A stretch of 6,109 nt of DNA, taken from an uncultured Oscillospiraceae bacterium. GTDB taxonomy: Bacteria > Bacillota > Clostridia > Oscillospirales > Acutalibacteraceae. Made by a program: the position numbers and the translations under genes. The stretch is from contig CABSLJ010000151.1 in NCBI GenBank assembly GCA_902478455.1, forward strand, positions 1 through 6,109, given 5' to 3'. The notes below the pieces were generated by a model, which was given only the letters and a program-made list of their open reading frames with translations, had not been told where the DNA came from and searched no databases. This document shows positions 1 to 4,470 of the stretch, piece after piece. Numbering within the stretch: position 1 is the stretch's first letter; every line of letters starts with the position of its first letter.

Positions 1-1570
1 AATCCACCTCGGCCGCTTCGATCTCCACCGTCATGCGGCCCCAGCGGTCGATGCGGCAGCTGACCTCCACCGGCAGGATGCCCGAGGCGCGCAGCGCGGC
101 CGTCACCCGCTCAGCCGAGGCGAAATCGAACTTGTCGTACACCTCCAGCTCGCTGACCATATCGGCCAGAATCTCGCTCATGCCGGAAAACTGGTCGGCC
201 ACCACGGCCCGCACCTCGGAGATGCGCCGTTCGGCCGCCTCCCTGGTCATAAATTCGCCGTAGTAGCGGTTGACCGTGTCGGTCATCTCGCCGATGCGGC
301 TGCACCGGCGGGCAAACGGCGGCGGGAAATCCTCAATCTCAACCGCCCCCTTGCGCCGCAGGGAGGAGGTCACGTCGTTAAAGGCGCTCATGGTGTTATT
401 GTACTCCTTCTCCCAGCAAAACACCTTCAGGCCGCAGCGGCGGCAGGTGTCGTCGATTGCCCGGGAGTAAACGCCGTTGATGTCGGGCGCGCACAGGTCG
501 CGCAGCTTTTTGGAGACGGTGTCCACCGTGTCGGACACATCGGACAGCGCCTTGGAGGCGAAGTCCAGCCGCATCATGACCGAACGGCGCAGTCCGTCGG
601 TCCTGGGCTGATCGCTGCGCTGCGCAAAGAGCAGGGAGAGCCGGTTGCCCGCATCCCTGGGCAGCACGATGAAGATCAGGGTGGCCGCCATGACCTCATA
701 CAGTCCGGCGATCACCATGGCTCCATCCCCAGCCTGCAGGGAGATGATGCCGTTCGACAGGATAAAGGCCGCCGCCGTGCCGATCTTGCCGACGGGGGAG
801 AAAAGCCCCGCCATCAGTCCGCCGAAGGCGTACGCGCCCGAAAGGTAGGACACCCCCGGCGCGGACAAGCTGAAGACGATACCCGCCGCAATGCCGGCGA
901 CCCCGCCCCCCGCCACGCCGCCGTAGCGCGCGCAGAAGAGGATGGCGAGCACGGCCAGCACACGGCCGATGGAAATCGAGCCGACCGTCACGCCCGCCAG
1001 AGAAAGGATCACGATTCCGGCGGCGAGCACCAGACAGGCGAGCTCCTGCTGGTTGAGGGTGCTCAGCCCTCGCGAGCCGGACACCGTCTGCACCGCCCGT
1101 GTAAAGAAATAGGCCGCCCCGGCCGCAAGCAGCGCCTCGGTTAGGTTCATGACGATAAAGTCGCTCGAAAAGCCGTCCACCGTGCCCATCGCCAGTCCCG
1201 TCAGCAGAAGTGGGCACAGCGCCACAAGGGGCGCAAAAAGAGCATGGGAACGGATGCGTTTGAGGTCATTGAGCGTCCAGCGGATGGCCGCGCAGGCGAT
1301 CAGCGCGGCGATGTAGCGCACGACGCCGTGCACCGACGAAGGGATCAGATATCCCAGCAGCGTGCCCGCCAGCGCCGCGCCAAGATTGGAAAAGGGCGCC
1401 GCGGCCGCCAGCGCCACCCCAAAGGGAGCGTACTGGCCGAACACCGCGCCGCGAGACACCAAAAAGCCTGCGGCTCCAAACGCCAGCTGAACCAACAGCT
1501 TTCTGGATACCTCCGAAGCAAAGAACCGCCCGGCCGTTTTTCTGGAACGGGCCATTACCCGGGTTTTCAC
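1..1570 (-). CDS. spoIIE: Stage II sporulation protein E (SpoIIE), N-terminal part, runs off the left edge
   Basis: SpoIIE is the membrane-bound PP2C-type phosphatase that dephosphorylates SpoIIAA and so activates sigma-F in the forespore; it also acts at the polar septum with FtsZ. The visible 523 residues begin with a basic N-terminus (MKTRVMARSRK). About ten hydrophobic segments follow between residues 26 and 303, including the family-typical QYAPFGVAL at 46-54. Then comes the soluble central region (about 305-523) with a cysteine cluster (C360, C376, C379, C385-W386) and the stretch DQFSGMSEI at 459-467. The usual length is about 800 residues, so the catalytic PP2C domain is beyond position 1. 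I chose GTG at 1570 because GGTGGTGAT, close to the ideal ribosome site, lies 9 bases upstream (core 1580-1584). An in-frame TGA at 1577-1579 blocks extension. ATG at 1555 is the alternative but lies 24 bases from that site. The frame is intact throughout. Membrane layout and central-region match make the identity fairly secure even without the phosphatase domain. Confidence 0.9.
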   Translation of the reverse strand, partial: MKTRVMARSRKTAGRFFASEVSRKLLVQLAFGAAGFLVSRGAVFGQYAPFGVALAAAAPFSNLGAALAGTLLGYLIPSSVHGVVRYIAALIACAAIRWTLNDLKRIRSHALFAPLVALCPLLLTGLAMGTVDGFSSDFIVMNLTEALLAAGAAYFFTRAVQTVSGSRGLSTLNQQELACLVLAAGIVILSLAGVTVGSISIGRVLAVLAILFCARYGGVAGGGVAGIAAGIVFSLSAPGVSYLSGAYAFGGLMAGLFSPVGKIGTAAAFILSNGIISLQAGDGAMVIAGLYEVMAATLIFIVLPRDAGNRLSLLFAQRSDQPRTDGLRRSVMMRLDFASKALSDVSDTVDTVSKKLRDLCAPDINGVYSRAIDDTCRRCGLKVFCWEKEYNNTMSAFNDVTSSLRRKGAVEIEDFPPPFARRCSRIGEMTDTVNRYYGEFMTREAAERRISEVRAVVADQFSGMSEILADMVSELEVYDKFDFASAERVTAALRASGILPVEVSCRIDRWGRMTVEIEAAEVD

Positions 1571-1579
1571 AAGCAATCA

Positions 1580-1584
1580 CCACC
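1580..1584 (-). promoter_or_regulatory. Ribosome binding site deciding the spoIIE start
   Basis: On the minus strand GGTGGTGAT matches the anti-Shine-Dalgarno complement GGAGGTGAT at 8 of 9 bases. Its core is 9 bases from GTG (1570), 3 from TTG (1576) and 24 from ATG (1555), so it favours the GTG start. Confidence 0.7.
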
Positions 1585-1624
1585 GATTTTCAACTTCTTT
1601 TTGCATTTCATGCCGGCAGAAAGC

Positions 1625-1676
1625 GTTTTCCCGCTGAAAAGCAGCCGGGAGGGAACCGGCTTTTGGGGACTGCCCC
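1625..1676 (-). other. Small hairpins in the spoIIE 5' untranslated region
   Basis: Three short inverted repeats lie between the proposed spoIIE promoter and its start. TTTTC/GAAAA are at about 1626-1640. AGCCGG/CCGGCT are at 1643-1648 and 1656-1661 with a 7-base loop. GGGG/CCCC are at 1665-1668 and 1673-1676. Read on the minus strand, the middle hairpin is followed, after a small bulge, by CTTTT, so it resembles a weak terminator or attenuator. The U-tract is short, and a function is not established. No convincing gene or tRNA is seen in 1571-1757. Confidence 0.3.
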
Positions 1677-1757
1677 CGCTCCACCGGAAGACGCGTGTTC
1701 CTAAGCGGAGCTTCTTCAAAAAGAGACAGCCTGTCCAAGAACTCCCGCCGTTCTTCT

Positions 1758-1791
1758 ATTATAAGAGGATGGAAGTTTCTTCCATGTCGGA
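1758..1791 (-). promoter_or_regulatory. Probable Spo0A-dependent sigma-A promoter of spoIIE
   Basis: On the minus strand a perfect -10 TATAAT (1763-1758) is preceded at 21 bp by CCGACA (1790-1785). That hexamer is part of TCCGACA (1791-1785), one mismatch from the Spo0A box TTCGACA. Established knowledge: the Bacillus subtilis spoIIE promoter is read by sigma-A RNA polymerase, has an abnormally long spacing of about 21 bp, and is activated by Spo0A~P bound at boxes around the -35 region. The same spacing and a near-match box at the expected place fit that design. Transcription would start near 1751, leaving an untranslated leader of about 180 bases, which is long. Only one good box was found by eye. 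Confidence 0.55.
1769..1785. repeat. Perfect 7-bp inverted repeat inside the spoIIE promoter spacer
   Basis: ATGGAAG (1769-1775) and CTTCCAT (1779-1785) are perfect reverse complements around TTT. The repeat fills most of the long spacer between the proposed -35 and -10 of spoIIE and touches the Spo0A-like box. It could be a protein-binding site. Its role is unknown. Confidence 0.45.
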
Positions 1792-1805
1792 TCATGCGGG
1801 CAAAA

Positions 1806-1872
1806 GAGGAAAAAACGGGCGGGAAAGGATCGTTTTTGCGTGAATTGAACCGAAAAGACCCGTTTTTTCCTC
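1806..1872. repeat. 14-bp perfect inverted repeat between the two divergent promoters
   Basis: GAGGAAAAAACGGG (1806-1819) is the exact reverse complement of CCCGTTTTTTCCTC (1859-1872), with 39 bases between. The A-run/T-run flanking a CGGG/CCCG core resembles a bidirectional intrinsic terminator, but the loop is large and only partly self-paired (TTTT..CG with CGAAAA). It lies upstream of both spoIIE (minus) and marR (plus), so neither gene is placed to end here. It may insulate the two promoters, be a remnant of an older gene end, or be a cassette-boundary scar. Confidence 0.55.
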
Positions 1873-1936
1873 ACAATCGCAGAACAGCGGCCTGTGCTAA
1901 GAGGTTAAAAGGGTCAAAAAGCGTTGAAATAACAGC

Positions 1937-1965
1937 TTGACATTGATCCGATTTCGGATTATAAT
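1937..1965 (+). promoter_or_regulatory. Consensus sigma-A promoter of the marR-MATE unit
   Basis: TTGACA (1937-1942) and TATAAT (1960-1965) are both perfect consensus hexamers with the ideal 17-bp spacing. Transcription should start near 1972 and give a short leader to the marR start at 2001. A promoter this strong would normally need repression, which fits the two inverted repeats that overlap it. Confidence 0.88.
1946..1959. promoter_or_regulatory. Putative operator in the promoter spacer
   Basis: ATCCGA-TT-TCGGAT is a perfect 6-bp inverted repeat lying exactly between -35 and -10 and abutting the TATAAT box. MarR dimers bind short palindromes of this size and often repress their own gene by covering the promoter, so this is a likely MarR operator. 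The assignment rests on position and symmetry only. Confidence 0.5.
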
Positions 1966-1970
1966 ACAAT

Positions 1971-1987
1971 TCGTTCGTTTGGAACGA
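1971..1987. promoter_or_regulatory. Second putative operator at the transcription start
   Basis: TCGTTC-GTTTG-GAACGA is a perfect 6-bp inverted repeat; extended outward to 9-bp arms it has a single mismatch. It covers the expected transcription start and ends just before the marR ribosome site GGAGG (1991-1995). It could be a second MarR operator or a small 5' hairpin in the mRNA. Its sequence is not obviously the same as that of the spacer palindrome. Confidence 0.45.
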
Positions 1988-2000
1988 TTTGGAGGCGACA

Positions 2001-2444
2001 ATGGAAAAGAATCTTAACGACCCGCTTTCCGCGTTCAATCAGCTCTATAAAAAGATGGATGAGATTTACCACCTCTATGCGAAAAGGCTGCATATTTCGG
2101 ACATGACGCTGTGGCTGCTGTATTCTCTTGCCGAAAGCGGCGCCGCCTATACGCAAAGGGAGTTCTGCACTGCCTGGCACTACCCGCCGCAAACGGTCAA
2201 TTCGGCTTTGAAAAATCTTGAGAAGCAGGGGGCCATTGCGCTGAAGCCTGTTCCCGGAAACCAGAAGAACAAACAGATTGTTCTGGCGGAGAAGGGAAAG
2301 GAATGGACGCAAAAGGCCGTCTCTCCCCTTGTTCGCGCCGAACAAAACGCCTTTCAAAGTATGACGCAGGAGCAGCAGGAGGCGCTTTTATCCCTCACCC
2401 GAAAATATACAGAGCTTCTCCAGGCTGAAATCAGCAAAATATAA
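2001..2444 (+). CDS. MarR-family transcriptional regulator, probable repressor of the adjacent MATE pump
   Basis: A 147-residue winged-helix protein of normal MarR length. Helical dimerisation segments are expected at about residues 8-30 and 107-145. The helix-turn-helix lies at about 51-76 (TQREFCTAWHYPPQTVNSAL, then KNLEKQG). The wing at about 79-96 ends in NQKNKQIVLAEKG, the counterpart of the usual DKRSK-V-LT wing. MarR proteins bind palindromes as dimers and release DNA when they bind small, often toxic or aromatic, ligands. I chose ATG 2001 with GGAGG at 1991-1995; a TTG at 1989 in frame overlaps that site and is unlikely. The gene follows a perfect promoter with two palindromes and precedes a MATE exporter, as in the staphylococcal MepR-MepA pair. 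The ligand is unknown. GC content is lower than in spoIIE and sbcC. Confidence 0.9.
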   Translation: MEKNLNDPLSAFNQLYKKMDEIYHLYAKRLHISDMTLWLLYSLAESGAAYTQREFCTAWHYPPQTVNSALKNLEKQGAIALKPVPGNQKNKQIVLAEKGKEWTQKAVSPLVRAEQNAFQSMTQEQQEALLSLTRKYTELLQAEISKI

Positions 2445-2450
2445 AATCGT

Positions 2451-2548
2451 CATCGGAGGACCGTGTATCGCAATACACAGAAGAGACGTCCGTCTCTGGT
2501 CGGATAAGATGTCGGGTGCGCCCGGTTATTGAACAGGATAATCGGGCG
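2451..2548 (+). promoter_or_regulatory. Structured leader of the MATE gene, candidate riboswitch or attenuator
   Basis: Nested complementary segments can fold as a three-way junction. The outer stem is CATC (2451-2454) with GATG (2508-2511). The inner stem is GACC (2459-2462) with GGTC (2498-2501), separated from the outer one by purine-rich internal loops. Two hairpins sit in the junction: GTGTAT/ATACAC around CGCA (2463-2478) and AGAGAC/GTCTCT around GTCC (2482-2497). Directly after it, CGGG (2513-2516) can pair with CCCG (2521-2524), which is the 5' arm of the following terminator, so the two folds exclude each other. Aptamer, anti-terminator and terminator ahead of a transporter gene are the classical riboswitch layout. 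MATE genes are known targets of the guanidine-IV (mepA motif) riboswitch, but I cannot confirm that consensus from memory. Two tiny ORFs in the same stretch make ribosome-controlled attenuation an alternative. Confidence 0.6.
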
Positions 2549-2555
2549 TTTTTTT
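2519..2555 (+). terminator. Intrinsic terminator between marR and the MATE gene
   Basis: CGCCCGGTTAT (2519-2529) pairs with ATAATCGGGCG (2538-2548), an 11-bp stem with a single G-U pair and an 8-base loop, followed at once by seven T (2549-2555). It sits 57 bases before the MATE start. Nothing that clearly looks like a new promoter follows it, so the pump is probably expressed only when this terminator is bypassed. Confidence 0.88.
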
Positions 2556-2611
2556 ACGCTTTGGATATAAAGAAGTGATAAAGAAACAAGGAAAAGAAAG
2601 CAGGAAAGCAT

Positions 2612-3958
2612 ATGAATTCCACCGCGTTATTTTCGAGAACGCCGCCGCTGAAGCTGTTCTTTCTGGCCTCTCTGCCCGGGGCGGTCAGCATGCTGGCGTC
2701 CGCGCTGTATCAAACGATTGACGGCGTCTTTGTAGGCCAGTTCCTGGGAGAGACGGCCTTTGCCGCCCTCAATCTCGCCATGCCGTTTGTGATCATCAAC
2801 TTCTCCCTGGCCGATCTGATCGGCGTCGGTTCCGCGGTCCCCATCTCCATCTGTCTGGGCAAGAAAGAGAATCACGAAGCCAACAATATTTTCACCTGCG
2901 CCTGCCTGATGATTGTCGGCGCCGGCGCGCTGATCGGCGGCATTCTGTATGCGGCGGCGCCGCTGCTGATTCAGCTCATGGGAGCGAACGGAGCATTTGC
3001 CGAGCTGGCCGTCCAATATCTGAGGGTGTACGCGCTCTGCTCACCGGTGACAACCATTATTTTTGCGGCGGACAATTACCTCAGAATCTGCGGATACATA
3101 CGCGGCAGCATGTTTTTAAATATTCTGATGTCAATTTTAAGCGCCGTGCTGGAATTCCTGTTTCTGGGCGTGTTCCGCTGGGGAATCTGGGGCGCCGCCT
3201 TGGCGACCTGTTCCGGCATGCTGGTCTGCGCCGTAATCGCCTTTGTTCCGTTCTTCCGCGGCAAGGCGCTGCTGCGGTTTTGCAGACCCCATTTCAGGGG
3301 CAGGATGTTCCGGCAGATCGTCTCCTGCGGAAGCCCGAACTTTCTGAACAACATCGCCGGCAGAATCACTTCTATCCTGATGAACGTCATTCTGGTGCGC
3401 CTGGGCGGCGAGACGGCGGTTTCGGTATACGGCATTCTGATGTTCGCAGACGGATTCGTTCAGCCGCTCCTGTACGGCATGTGCGATTCTCTGCAGCCCG
3501 CCGTCGGATACAACTGGGGGGCGGGAAAGTTCTCCAGAGTGCGGGCGATTGAAAAATGCTGCTTTGTTGCAAGCGGTATTGTCTCTCTGCTGGCGGTATT
3601 GCTCCTGGCCTTGTTTCCGGAAGCCATTACAAAGCTGTTTGTGGCCGACGCCGGGCCTGAAATCCTCAGCATTTCCGTCGGGGCGCTGCAGCTTTTCAGC
3701 CTTACCTATATCACCCGTTGGTTTTCTTTCGCCACTCAGAGCTATATGCTGGCAATTGAAAAGCCCCTGCCCGCGTCCCTGATTTCGGTCTCCACCGCGC
3801 TGCTTTTCCCCGTTGTCCTGATTGGGGCGCTCTGGCCGATGGGATTGACGGGAATCTGGCTGAATTTTGCCGGAACGTCGGTTCTCTCCGCAGTGCTCTC
3901 GCTGATCCTTCTGAAAAAGCTGCGTCCCGAATTAATAAGGCCGGACATAGCGGAATAA
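2612..3958 (+). CDS. MATE-family multidrug/toxic compound efflux transporter (MepA-like)
   Basis: A 448-residue inner-membrane antiporter that would export cationic drugs or other toxic compounds in exchange for Na+ or H+. About twelve membrane segments form two homologous halves (about 15-215 and 235-435). Family marks are YQTIDGVFVGQFLG at 33-46 with acidic D37, LRICGYIRGSM at 157-167 ending the first half's core, and the second-half hallmark QPAVGYNWGAGK at 295-306. Length and layout match complete MepA-type MATE proteins, and no frameshift is seen. ATG 2612 is preceded by AGGAAAG (2602-2608). It lies downstream of marR and behind a structured leader with a terminator, so expression is likely induced by its substrate through MarR, the leader, or both. 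The substrate cannot be read from the sequence. Base composition is lower in GC than the flanking genes. Confidence 0.93.
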   Translation: MNSTALFSRTPPLKLFFLASLPGAVSMLASALYQTIDGVFVGQFLGETAFAALNLAMPFVIINFSLADLIGVGSAVPISICLGKKENHEANNIFTCACLMIVGAGALIGGILYAAAPLLIQLMGANGAFAELAVQYLRVYALCSPVTTIIFAADNYLRICGYIRGSMFLNILMSILSAVLEFLFLGVFRWGIWGAALATCSGMLVCAVIAFVPFFRGKALLRFCRPHFRGRMFRQIVSCGSPNFLNNIAGRITSILMNVILVRLGGETAVSVYGILMFADGFVQPLLYGMCDSLQPAVGYNWGAGKFSRVRAIEKCCFVASGIVSLLAVLLLALFPEAITKLFVADAGPEILSISVGALQLFSLTYITRWFSFATQSYMLAIEKPLPASLISVSTALLFPVVLIGALWPMGLTGIWLNFAGTSVLSAVLSLILLKKLRPELIRPDIAE

Positions 3959-3984
3959 GCGCATTCTGAACCAATCGGAAACAC

Positions 3985-4024
3985 AAAACGCACAGGCCCG
4001 TCCGTCATGGGCCTGTGCGTTTTT
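3985..4024. terminator. Strong bidirectional terminator shared by the MATE and MGMT-like genes
   Basis: AAAACGCACAGGCCC (3985-3999) is the exact reverse complement of GGGCCTGTGCGTTTT (4009-4023), with a 9-base loop and a further T at 4024. The T-run serves the plus strand (MATE stop at 3958) and the A-run gives a T-run on the minus strand for the convergent gene whose stop is at 4050. Confidence 0.92.
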
Positions 4025-4049
4025 GATCCGCCGCTCTTTACGATTCCAG

Positions 4050-4385
4050 CTATTCTTCCTCTGCTCCGGGCGTTTCCTCAAGGCCGGGCCGCCAGAGGTA
4101 GCGGGAGAGATCGACCCCTTCCGGGCCGACCGCCACGCCCTCCGCCTCCAAAAGCGCCTTCTGCTGATCTTCCCCGCCGAAGGCAAAGGCGGGCGCGAGG
4201 CGGCCCTCCCGATTGACGACGCGGTGGCAGGGAATGACGCCCGGCATGGGATTGACGTGAAGCGCGCGGCCGACCACCCGGCCGGCGCGCGGGCTGCCGG
4301 CGAGAAAGGCGATCTGCCCATAGGTGGCCACGCAGCCGCGGGGAATGCGGGAAACGGCGTCATAGACGCGGTCATAAAAATCCAT
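4050..4385 (-). CDS. MGMT-like protein: alkyltransferase DNA-binding domain with active-site cysteine
   Basis: A 111-residue protein equal to the C-terminal domain of O6-alkylguanine-DNA alkyltransferases (Ogt/Ada/MGMT), lacking the N-terminal domain. Family features, aligned to human MGMT by eye, are ATYGQIAFLAG at 20-30 with the nucleotide-flipping Tyr22, PRAGRVVGRALHVNP at 32-46 with the arginine finger at R36, and PCHRVV at 52-57 with acceptor Cys53. The usual catalytic Glu (human E172) appears to be Lys76. Such short proteins either remove alkyl groups or, when Cys is replaced by Trp, act as alkyltransferase-like lesion sensors. This one keeps Cys, so activity is possible but unproven. 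I chose ATG 4385 because AAGGAAG lies about 9 bases upstream and the protein then starts MDFYDRVY, the usual start of this family. ATG 4406 would add seven residues and has a poorly placed ribosome site. It follows sbcC in the same direction. Confidence 0.85.
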   Translation of the reverse strand: MDFYDRVYDAVSRIPRGCVATYGQIAFLAGSPRAGRVVGRALHVNPMPGVIPCHRVVNREGRLAPAFAFGGEDQQKALLEAEGVAVGPEGVDLSRYLWRPGLEETPGAEEE

Positions 4386-4439
4386 GAATCGCTTCTTCCT
4401 TTCCATGTTGGAACTGTTTTCTCCGGCGGATAGAGGGCA

Positions 4440-4451
4440 GGTTCTCGAACC
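4440..4451. repeat. Short palindrome between sbcC and the MGMT-like gene
   Basis: GGTTC-TC-GAACC is a perfect 5-bp inverted repeat in the 85-base gap after the sbcC stop. It is not followed by a T-run on the minus strand, so it is not an intrinsic terminator and should not separate the two genes. It may be an mRNA hairpin or a chance repeat. Confidence 0.3.
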
Positions 4452-4470
4452 AAAGTCGGCCGCAGAGCGG

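Noticed and set aside
1577..1795. 72-codon minus-strand ORF just upstream of spoIIE
   Set aside because: Its start lies upstream of the proposed -10 box, it has no good ribosome site, its composition is that of non-coding DNA, and no family resemblance is seen.
1244..1843. 199-codon plus-strand ORF opposite spoIIE
   Set aside because: It is antisense to the well-supported membrane domain of spoIIE and is explained by the GC-rich codon pattern of that gene.
1695..1940. 81-codon plus-strand ORF in the divergent intergenic region
   Set aside because: It crosses the inverted repeat and the marR -35 box, has no ribosome site, and its Ser/Lys/Arg-rich translation resembles no protein.
1787..2505. 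Hexamer TCGGAT occurring at 1787, 1954 and 2500, possibly a shared regulator half-site
   Set aside because: Only the 1954 copy has a symmetric partner, and three copies of a hexamer over this span is weak evidence.
4410..4451. tRNA-like T-arm (GGTTCGAGAACC) on the minus strand between sbcC and the MGMT-like gene
   Set aside because: No acceptor, D or anticodon arms can be drawn around it, and the loop is not a proper 7-base T-loop.
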